From assembly GCF_000143885.2 (NCBI RefSeq), contig NC_018581.1, forward strand, positions 1,426,001 to 1,490,000: 64,000 bases of DNA, given 5' to 3'. The position numbers and the translations under genes are program-made. Origin of the DNA: Gordonia sp. KTR9. GTDB taxonomy: Bacteria > Actinomycetota > Actinomycetes > Mycobacteriales > Mycobacteriaceae. The first letter of the stretch is position 1; each line of letters begins with the position of its first letter. A model generated the notes under the pieces. That model saw only the letters and a program-made list of their open reading frames with translations. It searched no databases and had not been told where the DNA came from. Shown here in pieces: positions 1 through 9,162 of this stretch.

Positions 1-414
1 GTGCGGGTCCGGTTGGTGGGCGTAGTACAGATCGAGGTAGTCGGTCCGGAGGCGCCGGAGGCTCAGGTCGACCTGCTCGAAGATGTGACCGCGGGTCAAC
101 TGCCCGACGAACGGTCCATTCACACGATCGCGACCGAGGGGTTCGCCGACCTTCGACGCCAACTGAACCCGGTCGCGGATTCCGGCGAGCGCCCGCCCGA
201 GAATTTCTTCCGACGACAGGCGTTCGGTATGGTCCGGGACCGATGGCCGGTCATAGTCCGGTTGATTTCCGTATGAGTTGGCGGTGTCGAAGAATTCGAC
301 ACCCCGGTCGAGTGCGCCGCGTATGAGAGCTGGGGCGTCGTCGGCGAGGGGTGAGACCCCGAAGGTCGCGGTACCGAGAATGACCTTTGCCGGGGAGTCC
401 GGAGTCGGAGTCAT
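1..414 (-). CDS. Aldo/keto reductase, N-terminal part (cut by window edge)
   Basis: Reverse-strand reading frame entering from the left edge; 138 codons are visible and the C-terminal half lies outside the window. The translation has the start of the AKR barrel: an early strand with LGTATFG, then FFDTANSYG, which carries the conserved Asp and Tyr of the active site, a Lys in QLASKVG, and SLRRLRTDYLDLYYAHQ. This is typical of NADPH-dependent aldo/keto reductases of about 310-330 residues that reduce carbonyls in the cytoplasm. ATG at 414 is preceded by a GCGAGGG stretch; an in-frame ATG at 435 would add seven residues. It is divergent from the MFS gene. Family is certain, substrate unknown. 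Confidence 0.85.
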   Translation of the reverse strand, partial: MTPTPDSPAKVILGTATFGVSPLADDAPALIRGALDRGVEFFDTANSYGNQPDYDRPSVPDHTERLSSEEILGRALAGIRDRVQLASKVGEPLGRDRVNGPFVGQLTRGHIFEQVDLSLRRLRTDYLDLYYAHQPDPH

Positions 415-616
415 GGGGGTCGCCCTCGCTTTCATCGGGAGTGTGGTGCGACCGTCCTCGGTGCGGATCTCACCGAGTAGATCTCGGACCCACGCATACA
501 GGTGAGCGAAATGGTATGAGCACCGGTTGATCTCGTCCATACCGTGGATGCGGTACCCGACCGGATACCGCGTCCTGGTGATGGCGACTCGCCAACCGCG
601 CTGATGGACTGACCTG

Positions 617-2089
617 ATGCCCGATCCCCGACTTCGTCCGGATGAAGCGACCCGACGCCCCTCAGACACCACCCCGACAACGGGATTCGTCGAGCCAGTT
701 GGCTCGCACGCATCGGTCATCCTCGTCCTGTGCTGCGGTGGGTTGCTCGCCTCGTTCCTGGCCACAGCACTGGTCCCGGTGGCCGGCTCGATCGGCGATC
801 AACTCGGCGTCAGCGCGACGAGCGGCGCCTGGGCCCTGACGTCCACATTTCTCGCAGCCGCGGCCAGCACCCCCATCGCGGGACGTGCGGCGGATCTCGT
901 CGGGGAGCGCAGGGTGCTCACCGCCCTGGTGTTGATCATGGCCGCCGGTTCGATCATCAGCGCCGTCTCCGACGACCTCGCACCGATGGTCGCCGGCCGC
1001 ACCCTGCAGGGGTGTGGCGCAGGCGTGATCCCGGTCGGCATGAGTGTGATCCGCCGGGTTCTGGGCCCGGAACGGATGGCGACCGGTGCATCGACGATGT
1101 CGGTCGCGGTCGGACTCGGCGGCGGGGCCGGTCTGCCATTGGCTGCCTGGGTCATCGAGGACTTCGGGCTGTCGATGCTGTTCTGGGGTGCCGGTTGCGT
1201 GGCGCTCCTGCTGGGCGTCGCATTCCGGGTGGCCCTCGCGCCCGATGCATCCCGGCCGCGTGAATCGTTCGACGCCATCGGCGCCGTGGGTGTGGTCGTG
1301 TTGCTGCTGTGTGGGCTGATCCCGGTGGCACAGGGCGCGCGATGGGGTTGGACGTCCCCGCCGGTGCTGGGGCTACTCGGGGCGGGTGCCCTGACGGCGG
1401 TGATCTGGGTTCCCTACGAGTTGCGTCGTCGCTGGCCGCTCGTCGACATCCGGGCGGCACGAATGCCTGTCATCGTGGTGGCGAACCTCTGCTCGGCACT
1501 CGTCGGGGTCATGTACATGCTCGGCACCTTGACTGCTTCCCATCTCCTGCAGACCTCCGCGGTTCCGCCTTTCTCGGGAATGGGCCAGTCGACTCTGACC
1601 GCCGGTGTGCTCCTGACCCCGGGGGGACTGTCGATGCTCGTGAGCACACCACTGGCCGCCCGGCTGATCCGGCTGACGAACGTGTCGGCGACGCTGATGG
1701 CCGCAGCCGTGGTCGCCGGTACGGGGTTTGTGCTGCTGCTCCTGTGGCACGCCGCGGCCTGGCAGGTCTCGGCGGCGATGACGGTGGTGTCCGCCGGCGT
1801 CGGTATGGCCATGACGGCTACACCGGTCATGATCTCGTCGTCCACTGCGGCCGGCCGGATGGCGGCGGCGCAGGCTCTCAACGTGGTGGCCAGGTTCGGC
1901 GGCACCGCGGTGGCCTCGGCTCTCGTCGTCGCGGTGCTGGACGCATTCGGAGACGGGCCGGTACCCGGGGTTCCGGCGGAGAGCGCCTACTGCGCCCTCT
2001 TCACCATCGGAACGGCGTTGGCCGTCGTCATCTGCGGCCTTGCGGCGTGCACGAGGCGCTGGACGGGCAAGGGTTTCATCACGACGTAA
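617..2089 (+). CDS. MFS drug/solute exporter (DHA2-like)
   Basis: A 490-residue integral membrane protein with a short polar N-terminus (about 30 residues) and then many hydrophobic helices. The MFS motif A lies at residues 89-99 (GRAADLVGERR) in the loop after the second helix. A GRTLQGCGAGVIPVGMSV segment resembles the motif seen in drug:H+ antiporters. Length and helix number fit the 12-14 TM DHA2 class of exporters in the cytoplasmic membrane. It stands alone, divergent from the aldo/keto reductase and about 155 bp before the ABC/dioxygenase operon. The substrate cannot be told; it could export a toxic intermediate of the neighbouring pathway, but that is only a guess from position. Confidence 0.85.
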   Translation: MPDPRLRPDEATRRPSDTTPTTGFVEPVGSHASVILVLCCGGLLASFLATALVPVAGSIGDQLGVSATSGAWALTSTFLAAAASTPIAGRAADLVGERRVLTALVLIMAAGSIISAVSDDLAPMVAGRTLQGCGAGVIPVGMSVIRRVLGPERMATGASTMSVAVGLGGGAGLPLAAWVIEDFGLSMLFWGAGCVALLLGVAFRVALAPDASRPRESFDAIGAVGVVVLLLCGLIPVAQGARWGWTSPPVLGLLGAGALTAVIWVPYELRRRWPLVDIRAARMPVIVVANLCSALVGVMYMLGTLTASHLLQTSAVPPFSGMGQSTLTAGVLLTPGGLSMLVSTPLAARLIRLTNVSATLMAAAVVAGTGFVLLLLWHAAAWQVSAAMTVVSAGVGMAMTATPVMISSSTAAGRMAAAQALNVVARFGGTAVASALVVAVLDAFGDGPVPGVPAESAYCALFTIGTALAVVICGLAACTRRWTGKGFITT

Positions 2090-2245
2090 CGCAGCCCGTG
2101 ATCCGACACAGGATGGTAACGCGGGCGCAGCGAGCACCTCACACTCTCGGCGGAGTCTGCGCGGGGTGACGCAAATGAGGTAGCCGAAAGATTCACTGCC
2201 AGGCGGTATTCCGGTGAGTACGAGTTGCTGTTTGACTCTTCGTTC

Positions 2246-3784
2246 ATGACCAGTCCACAGCCCGTCGACACCGATCAGACGATTCTGCGTTTGACCGGGA
2301 TCGCCAAGCGTTTCGGTAATTCCATTGCGCTGGAGGATGTCTCGTTGGCCTTTCGGCGCGGGAGTGTCACTGCGTTGACCGGAGAGAACGGGTCCGGAAA
2401 GTCGACGATCGCCAGGATCATCGGGGGCCTGCTCACTCCCGACGCCGGCACAGTGGTCGTCGGCGGGGCGGTCCGCCGATTGCACGACCCGAATGCCGCA
2501 CGCCGTCACGGAATCGCGCTGATCAGTCAGGAGCTGACTCTCGCAGCGGATCTCACCGTTGCCGAGAACATCTTCATGGGACGCCTTCCCTCCGGCGGGC
2601 CGGCGGTCATCTCCTGGCGGCGGATGCGCGCCGCAGCGGTCGAAGTGCTGGATGCGTGTGGAGTCGACGTCGATCCGCGTGCGCGGGTCGGTGACCTGCC
2701 CATCGAAACGCAACAACAGATCGAGATCGCGCGGGCGCTGTCGACGGACCCCGACGTCTTGATCCTCGACGAGGCCACCAGCTCGTTGTCGGAGAGGGCC
2801 GCCGATCGCCTCCTCGAGCTGGTGCGCGCCCAGCGCGCAGCCGGGACGAGCATCGTCATGATCACCCACCGGATGAACGAGATCTTCCGTGTCGCCGACA
2901 CTGCTGCGGTTCTGCGGGACGGCCGCATCGTCGCCGAGCTCGCGGTGGCATCGACGACCGAGGACGAGATCGTCCGGCAGATGGTGGGTCGGGAACTGGG
3001 TGACTACTACGGAACTGCGAACCACACTGCGGATGTCCACGACCGGGTGCTGCACGCGTCCGCGCTCGCCGTGCCCGACAAAGGATTACATCCGGTCGAA
3101 CTGTCCGTGGGTCGAGGGGAGATCGTCGGCGTCGCCGGTCTGGCGGGTTCGGGCAAGGAGACGCTCGGGCACGCCCTGGGCGGCGCGGTGCCGGCCACCG
3201 GCGACCTCAGCGTAGGTGGCGCAAAGGTTCTGATCGGGCGACCGGATCGCGTGCTGGACGGCGGAATAGGCTTCGTTCCCGAGGACCGCAAGTCCATGGG
3301 CCTCCTGCTGAACAGGTCGGTCGCCGAGAACTTCGCGCTCGCCTGGCGGTCGAAACTCTTTCGCAACGGTGTCCGGCGATTCTCGCTCGAAGGACGCCTG
3401 GTGGCCGATGCTGTCGCGCGGTTCGATGTTCGCACCGCCTCGACGCAGCTGGCGGTGAGTCACCTGTCGGGCGGCAACCAGCAGAAGATCATCATCGGCA
3501 GACTGTTCGAGCTCGAGTTGCCCGTGTACGTGATGTGTGAACCGACACGGGGGATAGACGTCGGGGCTCGAAGTGCCATCTACGCGATGCTCCGTGAGCA
3601 GGCTGCCCGTGGTGCCGCGATCGTGCTCATCTCGTCCGAACTCAACGAACTGTGCGGGATGTGTGACCGGGTCCTGACCATGCATCGGGGTCGGGTGGTC
3701 GCGGAGTTCGTCGGCCGTGACGTGACCGAGGACAACCTCAACACCGCCATGGTGACCGGCCGCAGACCTCAGATCTCCGCGTGA
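2246..3784 (+). CDS. CUT2-type ABC transporter ATPase (RbsA-like, two ATPase domains)
   Basis: Fused double ATPase of about 512 residues, the normal length for the ribose/xylose/autoinducer importer family. Domain 1 has a full Walker A (GENGSGKST, near residue 47), a QQQIEIARAL signature region and Walker B LILDEATSSL. Domain 2 has the degenerate P-loop GLAGSGKET, the GFVPEDRK motif special to CUT2 ATPases, LSGGNQQK and CEPTRGIDVG. It energises uptake together with the permease at 3847 and the lipoprotein at 5281. ATG 2246 is chosen; an in-frame TTG at 2225 is possible and neither has a clear ribosome site. First gene of the presumed dioxygenase operon. Family certain; sugar specificity is not implied. 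Confidence 0.9.
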   Translation: MTSPQPVDTDQTILRLTGIAKRFGNSIALEDVSLAFRRGSVTALTGENGSGKSTIARIIGGLLTPDAGTVVVGGAVRRLHDPNAARRHGIALISQELTLAADLTVAENIFMGRLPSGGPAVISWRRMRAAAVEVLDACGVDVDPRARVGDLPIETQQQIEIARALSTDPDVLILDEATSSLSERAADRLLELVRAQRAAGTSIVMITHRMNEIFRVADTAAVLRDGRIVAELAVASTTEDEIVRQMVGRELGDYYGTANHTADVHDRVLHASALAVPDKGLHPVELSVGRGEIVGVAGLAGSGKETLGHALGGAVPATGDLSVGGAKVLIGRPDRVLDGGIGFVPEDRKSMGLLLNRSVAENFALAWRSKLFRNGVRRFSLEGRLVADAVARFDVRTASTQLAVSHLSGGNQQKIIIGRLFELELPVYVMCEPTRGIDVGARSAIYAMLREQAARGAAIVLISSELNELCGMCDRVLTMHRGRVVAEFVGRDVTEDNLNTAMVTGRRPQISA

Positions 3785-3846
3785 TCGCGACGTCGGCGTC
3801 GCTGCCGGTTCCCGTGCAATCGAAATGAACTCCTGAGGAGAATGAT

Positions 3847-4908
3847 GTGACCACAATCGAGCACACCCCGGATGTGTCCGCGACCGTTCCGGGTATTCCC
3901 CGCAAACGACCGACCATGCAGTGGTTCGGCGACACCGGCGGTGTCCTGGTCGCTTTCGGCCTTCTCATCCTGGTGGCGGCCGTGAGCCAGCCGAGCTTCT
4001 TCACATGGTCGAATCTCATGAACATCGTGGGCGCCAACAGCGTTGCGCTCGCGCTGGCCCTCGGATCGACGTTCGTCATCATCGCGGGCGGTATCGACCT
4101 GTCGGTCGTGTCCATGAGCGCCGCCGCCGGAATGGGATTCGGCTTGTTGCTGCAGGCCGGTGCCCCTGCGGTGATCTGCGTCGTGGGCGCGCTGGCGTGC
4201 GGTGCCGTACTCGGGATCATCAACGGGATCCTCGTGGCTCGGGCGAAGATCTCGTTCCTCGTGGTCACTCTCGGTATGGCGTCGATCGCGGCCAGCATCG
4301 CGTTGCTCGCCGACGACGGTGCCACGATCAACGTCTTCGACGTGCCGGCCTTCGGTGCCATCAGCACATTCGCGACCGGTCAGGTCGGATCGATTCCGAT
4401 CATCCTCGTCTTCGACGTCGTCCTGGTCCTGCTCGCGGCGGGAGTCCTCGGCTACACCAGATTCGGCCGGTCGGTCTTCGCCGTCGGTTCCAACGCGGAT
4501 GCCGCCCGCCTCAACGGCATCAACGTCAGGAACATCAAGACCGGTGTCTACGCACTGGCGGGTCTGTCCGCCGGCGTCGCGGCCATCGTTCAGGTGGGTC
4601 GACTGACCGGGGCGTCCCCACAGATCGACCCCGCCCTGCTCAACGGGGTCCTGGCCGCGGTGCTGATCGGCGGCACTTCGTTCACCGGCGGCAAGGGAAG
4701 CATCTGGGGGACCGTGATCGGCGTTCTCTTCCTGGGCGTCGTGCAGAACGCGATGACGCTCGCCGACATCTCGAGTTTCTGGCGCCAGGCGGTCAACGGT
4801 GTACTACTCATCGCCGCAGTGGGGCTCGGGGTGGTGCGCACGTCCGGTGGGTTCGACAAGGTGGTGCGGGTTCTCACCCCACGCCGGGAAGCGATGCCTC
4901 ATGGCTGA
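3847..4908 (+). CDS. CUT2-type ABC transporter permease (RbsC-like)
   Basis: A 353-residue polytopic membrane protein of the BPD_transp_2 family, with the conserved LALGSTFVIIAGGIDLSV segment near residues 71-88 and a late VLIGGTSFTGGKGSIWGT block typical of RbsC/XylH/LsrC permeases. GTG start at 3847 follows a GAGGAG ribosome site. It should form the homodimeric channel of the importer encoded with the 2246 ATPase. Its last codons overlap the ferredoxin gene by 8 bp, so the two are probably translationally coupled, an unusual join between a transporter and a redox protein. Confidence 0.9.
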   Translation: MTTIEHTPDVSATVPGIPRKRPTMQWFGDTGGVLVAFGLLILVAAVSQPSFFTWSNLMNIVGANSVALALALGSTFVIIAGGIDLSVVSMSAAAGMGFGLLLQAGAPAVICVVGALACGAVLGIINGILVARAKISFLVVTLGMASIAASIALLADDGATINVFDVPAFGAISTFATGQVGSIPIILVFDVVLVLLAAGVLGYTRFGRSVFAVGSNADAARLNGINVRNIKTGVYALAGLSAGVAAIVQVGRLTGASPQIDPALLNGVLAAVLIGGTSFTGGKGSIWGTVIGVLFLGVVQNAMTLADISSFWRQAVNGVLLIAAVGLGVVRTSGGFDKVVRVLTPRREAMPHG

Positions 4909-5251
4909 GACAGACATCTGGGTCGCGGCCTGTGGCGCCGATGACCTCCCGGTCGGCACCGGGATCAAGGTCCCCGGCACGTGCCCCCCGATCGCCCTCT
5001 TCAACGTGGGCGGTGAGTACTTCGCAGTGGACGACACATGCTCGCACGCCGAGTACTCGCTGTCCGAAGGATATGTCGACGGAGACTCCGTGGAATGTGA
5101 ACTGCACTACGCGACCTTTTCGATCCGCACCGGGGAGGCGCTGACCGCCCCCGCGACTGACCCGTTGGGAACTTACCCAGTTCGAGTGCAAGACAACCAG
5201 ATCCAGGTCGCCACGATGCAACGTTGCGTCATCGCGAGAGCACGGATCTGA
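4901..5251 (+). CDS. Rieske-type [2Fe-2S] ferredoxin of the dioxygenase system
   Basis: A 116-residue protein with a complete Rieske motif: C-S-H followed 17 residues later by C-E-L-H, which give the two Cys and two His ligands. This matches the small ferredoxins (BphF/HcaC class) that carry electrons from an FAD reductase to a ring-hydroxylating oxygenase. ATG 4901 lies inside the end of the permease gene (8 bp overlap). Its expected partners are the reductase at 9163 and the oxygenase at 7193/8553. Placing the ferredoxin between the permease and the binding protein of an ABC importer is odd and argues that uptake and oxidation form one unit. Confidence 0.9.
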   Translation: MAETDIWVAACGADDLPVGTGIKVPGTCPPIALFNVGGEYFAVDDTCSHAEYSLSEGYVDGDSVECELHYATFSIRTGEALTAPATDPLGTYPVRVQDNQIQVATMQRCVIARARI

Positions 5252-5280
5252 TCATGATCTACAGAAGGAATCACAGAACG

Positions 5281-6294
5281 ATGAACATCACCAAGCCGCT
5301 GGCGACGGCAGCCCTGGCCACCACGCTCGGACTCGGCATGGTCGCCTGCGGTGGCAACAACGACCCAGGCACCGAGTTCTTCGGCTTCTCGTCTCCGGTG
5401 CTATCCCAGGAGGGACAGAAGTTCACCGCGCAGGGTGTCGAGGCCGCCTCGGACAACCTCGGCTGGGAGTCGCAGGTCTACGACGCGAACCTGTCGCCGG
5501 ACACCCAGGTGTCCAACATCCAGACCATGGTCGATCGCCCCGCGTCGGCGATCGCGTCATGGGCACTGGATGAAGGTGCGATCTCTGGTGCGTACGCGCG
5601 GGCAGATGCGGCCGGCATCCCGGTCATCGGGGTCAATTCGGGCGGTACAGGGGTCGACACGTCTGTCTGGACGGAGAGCACGACGTGCGAACCGGGCGGC
5701 ATCATCGACAGGCTCGCCGACTACTACGCCGAGGCCAAGCCGAACGGCACGATAGCGATCATGTCGGGCCCGCCGGCGCCCTCGATCGTTGCCATGACCG
5801 ACTGTTTCACACAGGCGGCCGAGAGCAAAGGACTCAGAATCGTTGTGCGGCAGGACAACACCGCCGACACGTCGGCAAGCGCTTCGGCGCTGGCGCAAGA
5901 CGTTCTCTCGGCCAATCCGGACATCGACGGCTATTGGGCGTACAACGACGGATCGGCGATCGGCATCGGCTCGGCGCTCCAGGCGCGCGGGATGAGCGCG
6001 TACTCGCCGACCAATCCGAATGGTGTTGTGGTGACGGGCAACAACGGTGACGACGCGGCCATCGCCGCCATTCGCAACGGCACCATCAGCGGAACCATCG
6101 ACACCGACCCCATGTGCACCGGGTGGGCACTGGTGGCCGCTGCCCGGGATGCACTCGAAGGCAACGCACAACCGGAGTACGTGATCGCGGGAACCATCGT
6201 GGACGGTGCGACCGTCGTCGACTACATCGCCCCCGCCGAGCGCCAATGCTCTCTCGACGATCTCCCTCTCGTCGAGACCGACACCGAGAACTGA
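5281..6294 (+). CDS. ABC importer substrate-binding lipoprotein (Peripla_BP_4 type)
   Basis: A 337-residue lipoprotein. The signal peptide ends in the lipobox LGMVACGG, with the lipidated Cys at residue 23. The mature protein has the two-lobed sugar-type binding-protein fold (VSNIQTMVDRPASAIAS, GIPVIGVNSGG, NPDIDGYWAYNDGSA, GVVVTGNNGDD). ATG 5281 is preceded by AGAAGGA; starts further upstream would destroy the signal peptide. It should capture the substrate outside the membrane and hand it to the 3847 permease. CUT2 binding proteins also bind non-sugar ligands, so with dioxygenase genes on both sides an aromatic or alicyclic ligand is plausible but unproven. Confidence 0.9.
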   Translation: MNITKPLATAALATTLGLGMVACGGNNDPGTEFFGFSSPVLSQEGQKFTAQGVEAASDNLGWESQVYDANLSPDTQVSNIQTMVDRPASAIASWALDEGAISGAYARADAAGIPVIGVNSGGTGVDTSVWTESTTCEPGGIIDRLADYYAEAKPNGTIAIMSGPPAPSIVAMTDCFTQAAESKGLRIVVRQDNTADTSASASALAQDVLSANPDIDGYWAYNDGSAIGIGSALQARGMSAYSPTNPNGVVVTGNNGDDAAIAAIRNGTISGTIDTDPMCTGWALVAAARDALEGNAQPEYVIAGTIVDGATVVDYIAPAERQCSLDDLPLVETDTEN

Positions 6295-6308
6295 CAGGAG
6301 AAGACATC

Positions 6309-7166
6309 GTGCGCGACATCGAACTACGCGAGCCCGAGGGCAAGCAGGTACAGGTGGGCGACCACCTCATCCACTACATCGACATGGGCAGTGGGCGACC
6401 GACGGTGTTCCTGCACGGGGGTGGGCCGGGCTGTTCCAGCTGGACCGACTTCGGCACCGTTGCCGGGACCTTCGCCGAGACCCGGCGCATCCTGCTGATG
6501 GACATGCTGCATTACGGCCGCTCCAGCAAGGAACCTTTTCGAGCCCCGCGCTGGAGCTATCACGCCGAGGTGATCGGCCGCGCGCTCGACGCGATCGGCA
6601 TCGACGAGGCCGACTTCGTCTGCAACTCCGTGGGCGGTTCCACGGCCATCGCCCTGGCCGCCGAACGGCCCGAGCTCGTGGGCCGGCTCATCGTCACCGG
6701 CAGCGAACCGGTACCCGGTGCCCAGCCGCTGACACCCGAACTCGGCCGCTACGGGCGCGAGGCGTGGGGAATGTACTACTCCGACGGCGGGCCGACGAAG
6801 GAGAAGCTCTACGACATCATGGCCGAACTCGAGTGGTGCGGCGGCGAGGACATCCCGCAATGGACCTTCGATCTCCGCTGGGAACTCAGCCTCATGCCCG
6901 ATCTTCTCGAACTCGGACCGGACTGGACGGCCGGCGGTGGTCGCGGGATACCGCAGGACCTGAGCGACCATCTGCCGCTGGTGACGGCGCCGACGTTGTT
7001 CTTGTGGGGCGACTCCGACGCCTTCGCGGTTCCCGAGTACGCGCTCGCGCTCAGCCGGCAGGTCCACGAGGGCCACCTCTACGTCATGGCCGGTGGCGCA
7101 CACCACATGGAAGAGCAACGGCCCGAGGAGTTCGCGGCGATCGCGACCGCCTTCCTCGATTCCTGA
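6309..7166 (+). CDS. Alpha/beta-hydrolase (meta-cleavage-product hydrolase-like)
   Basis: A 285-residue alpha/beta-hydrolase. Visible features are the oxyanion-hole HGGGPGCSSW (residues 36-45), the nucleophile elbow CNSVGGS with Ser 107, an acid residue in WGDSDAF (about residue 235) and the catalytic His in GAHHMEEQRP (about residue 263). HGGGPG plus NSxGG resembles BphD/MhpC-type C-C hydrolases that split ring-opened products. GTG 6309 is used because AGGAG lies just upstream; the frame is open much further up inside the binding-protein gene, but that part is out-of-frame shadow. No ring-cleavage dioxygenase is present nearby, so it may act on an ester or lactone instead. Confidence 0.85.
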   Translation: MRDIELREPEGKQVQVGDHLIHYIDMGSGRPTVFLHGGGPGCSSWTDFGTVAGTFAETRRILLMDMLHYGRSSKEPFRAPRWSYHAEVIGRALDAIGIDEADFVCNSVGGSTAIALAAERPELVGRLIVTGSEPVPGAQPLTPELGRYGREAWGMYYSDGGPTKEKLYDIMAELEWCGGEDIPQWTFDLRWELSLMPDLLELGPDWTAGGGRGIPQDLSDHLPLVTAPTLFLWGDSDAFAVPEYALALSRQVHEGHLYVMAGGAHHMEEQRPEEFAAIATAFLDS

Positions 7167-7192
7167 ACAGACCAGAAAAGCAGGGACACAAC

Positions 7193-8569
7193 ATGACACG
7201 TGACATCAACGAACAACTGCAAGAACTCGTCGACTGGGAGAACGGGCTCATCGGTCCGGAGATCTTCATCAACGACGAGATCTATCAGCGTGAACTCGAG
7301 CAGGTCTTCGGACGCGCCTGGCTGTTCATCGCACACGATTCGATGCTGCCGAAACCGGGTGACTTCGTGAACACCTACATGGGCGGAGACCCCGTGCTCG
7401 CCATCCGCCAGAAGGATGGCAGTGTCCGGGTGTTCCTGAACGCCTGCCGTCATCGCGGCATGAAGATCTGTCGGGCCGAGGACGGCAACGCACGCAACTT
7501 CATGTGCACCTACCATGGCTGGACCTACAACACGGCCGGAGAGCTGATCAACGTGCCCAACCTGGACACGGCCTACTTCAACGATCTCGACCAGAAGCGT
7601 TGGGGACTGGTCGAAGTGGCGCAGATCGATCAGTACAAGGGAATGTGGTTCGCCACCTTCGATCCCGCTGCAGTGCCACTGATCGATTTCCTCGGCGACA
7701 TGACGTACTACATCGACAGCTGGGTGGACCGGACACCGGGTGGCATCGAGATGTTGCCCGGAGTCATCAAGTGGACGATCCACGGCAATTGGAAACTCGG
7801 CGCCGAGCAATTCGGCGGAGACGGCTACCACGCCATCATCACCCACGCCTCGTCGTTGGGTACCTTCGACCCCGGCTTCCTGCGTGACATCAAGGGCATT
7901 GAGTTCGCCTCACGGCAGGGTCACGGGTACTCGATGATCTTCGATCGGATGACACGATTCGCCGACGACCCACTCGGGCGCTACAACCACGAGCAGTTCG
8001 ACTCGCGGCAGGACAGACTGGGCGAGGACCGGGCCAATACCGTGGGCAACTTCACCGTGTTCCCCAACCTGTCCGGACTCCCCGGCTCGGCCAACCTGCG
8101 TGTCTGGCATCCAAAGGGACCGAACGAGTTCGAGATCTGGTCGTGGACGATCGTGGACGCCGACGCGCCGGACGACGTCAAGCGGGCCCAGCGGACATCG
8201 GCCGCGTTCACCGAAGGCGCAGCCGGTGTGGTGGAGACCGACGACGGCGAGAACTGGGACCTGATCGGCCAGATGCTGGAGCGCGGCACCCAGACGCGGA
8301 AGATGGCGTGGAACTACCAGATGGGCCACGGACACGAGACCGACGACGACCCCGTGTACCCCGGTCGTGTGCTGCGCAACTACTTCGGTGAGGGTCCGCA
8401 GCGCACGTTCTATCGCCGCTGGCTGGAGTTCATGACCAGCGAGGATTGGCCGGTCGCGCCGGCGGTGGAGCCGGAAAGGCATGAGCACGAGGCCACCACG
8501 ATGGGCGCGGGCATCGGCCCGCGCGCGGCCGCGATCATGAAGGGAGTCGTCAATGCTGACAACCGGTGA
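7193..8569 (+). CDS. Rieske non-heme iron ring-hydroxylating dioxygenase, alpha subunit
   Basis: The catalytic subunit of a three-component oxygenase, 458 residues, the normal length. The Rieske domain has C85-x-H87 and C105-x2-H108. The mononuclear iron site shows the GGDGYHAIITHA motif, with bridging Asp 210 and ligands His 213 and His 218; a third carboxylate is expected in the SWTIVDADAPDD region. It would insert O2 into an aromatic or related ring to give a cis-diol, using electrons from the 4901 ferredoxin and 9163 reductase. ATG 7193 follows an AGCAGGGA site. The general pattern recalls the biphenyl/phenylpropionate class, but the substrate cannot be read from sequence. Confidence 0.92.
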   Translation: MTRDINEQLQELVDWENGLIGPEIFINDEIYQRELEQVFGRAWLFIAHDSMLPKPGDFVNTYMGGDPVLAIRQKDGSVRVFLNACRHRGMKICRAEDGNARNFMCTYHGWTYNTAGELINVPNLDTAYFNDLDQKRWGLVEVAQIDQYKGMWFATFDPAAVPLIDFLGDMTYYIDSWVDRTPGGIEMLPGVIKWTIHGNWKLGAEQFGGDGYHAIITHASSLGTFDPGFLRDIKGIEFASRQGHGYSMIFDRMTRFADDPLGRYNHEQFDSRQDRLGEDRANTVGNFTVFPNLSGLPGSANLRVWHPKGPNEFEIWSWTIVDADAPDDVKRAQRTSAAFTEGAAGVVETDDGENWDLIGQMLERGTQTRKMAWNYQMGHGHETDDDPVYPGRVLRNYFGEGPQRTFYRRWLEFMTSEDWPVAPAVEPERHEHEATTMGAGIGPRAAAIMKGVVNADNR

Positions 8570-9140
8570 GCAGACGAGAAGGGGGCGCTCGGCGCCCATG
8601 TTCCGCTCTCTGGGGATGGAGTCGGTCAGCCTCGAGGAGCAGCACGCCGTGGAGCAGTTCCTCTTCGCCGAGGCCGAGTTGATCGACGAATGGCAGTGGC
8701 GGACCTGGTTCGAGCTGTTCACCGACGACGCACATTATCGGATGCCGATCCGGCGCAACAGATTGCGGCGGCAGCGCAAAGCCGACGAGGCGGATGATCT
8801 CAACGGTCTGGAGGTCGCGCATTTCGACGACGACAAGGCCTCGCTCGAGATGCGCATCGAGCAGCTCGAGAGCGGTATGCACTGGGCCGAGGACCCGCCG
8901 TCGCGTTCGCGTCATCTGGTGACCAACGTGCGGGTGCAGCGGTCGGATGTCGACGGAGAGTACTTCGTCCGGTCCAACTTCTTCATCTATCGCAATCGGT
9001 TGGAAGCCGAGGTCGACCTGTGGGCCGGGGAACGCCGAGACGTACTGCGGTTGGTGGACGGGAACCTCCGGATCGCCGACCGCATCATCCTGCTCGATCA
9101 GAACCTGATTCTTGCCAAGAATCTGAGTGTCTTCTTCTGA
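8553..9140 (+). CDS. Ring-hydroxylating dioxygenase, beta subunit
   Basis: A 195-residue cystatin/NTF2-fold subunit that packs with the alpha subunit in an alpha3beta3 hexamer and has no cofactor. Family features include EQFLFAEAELIDEWQWRTW near the N-terminus, DDAHYRMPIRRN, a SRHLVTNV strand and the C-terminal RIADRIILLDQN strand. ATG 8553 overlaps the alpha gene by 17 bp, so translation is probably coupled. An in-frame ATG at 8598 would remove a basic N-terminal tail and is possible. Presence of a beta subunit places the enzyme among the hetero-oligomeric oxygenases. Confidence 0.9.
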   Translation: MLTTGEQTRRGRSAPMFRSLGMESVSLEEQHAVEQFLFAEAELIDEWQWRTWFELFTDDAHYRMPIRRNRLRRQRKADEADDLNGLEVAHFDDDKASLEMRIEQLESGMHWAEDPPSRSRHLVTNVRVQRSDVDGEYFVRSNFFIYRNRLEAEVDLWAGERRDVLRLVDGNLRIADRIILLDQNLILAKNLSVFF

Positions 9141-9162
9141 GATCGGAGGGCGAGGCGACGTG

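Noticed and set aside
1373..3055. 560-codon reverse frame over the MFS and ABC ATPase genes
   Set aside because: Shadow frame with no family motif; both forward genes have clear domains.
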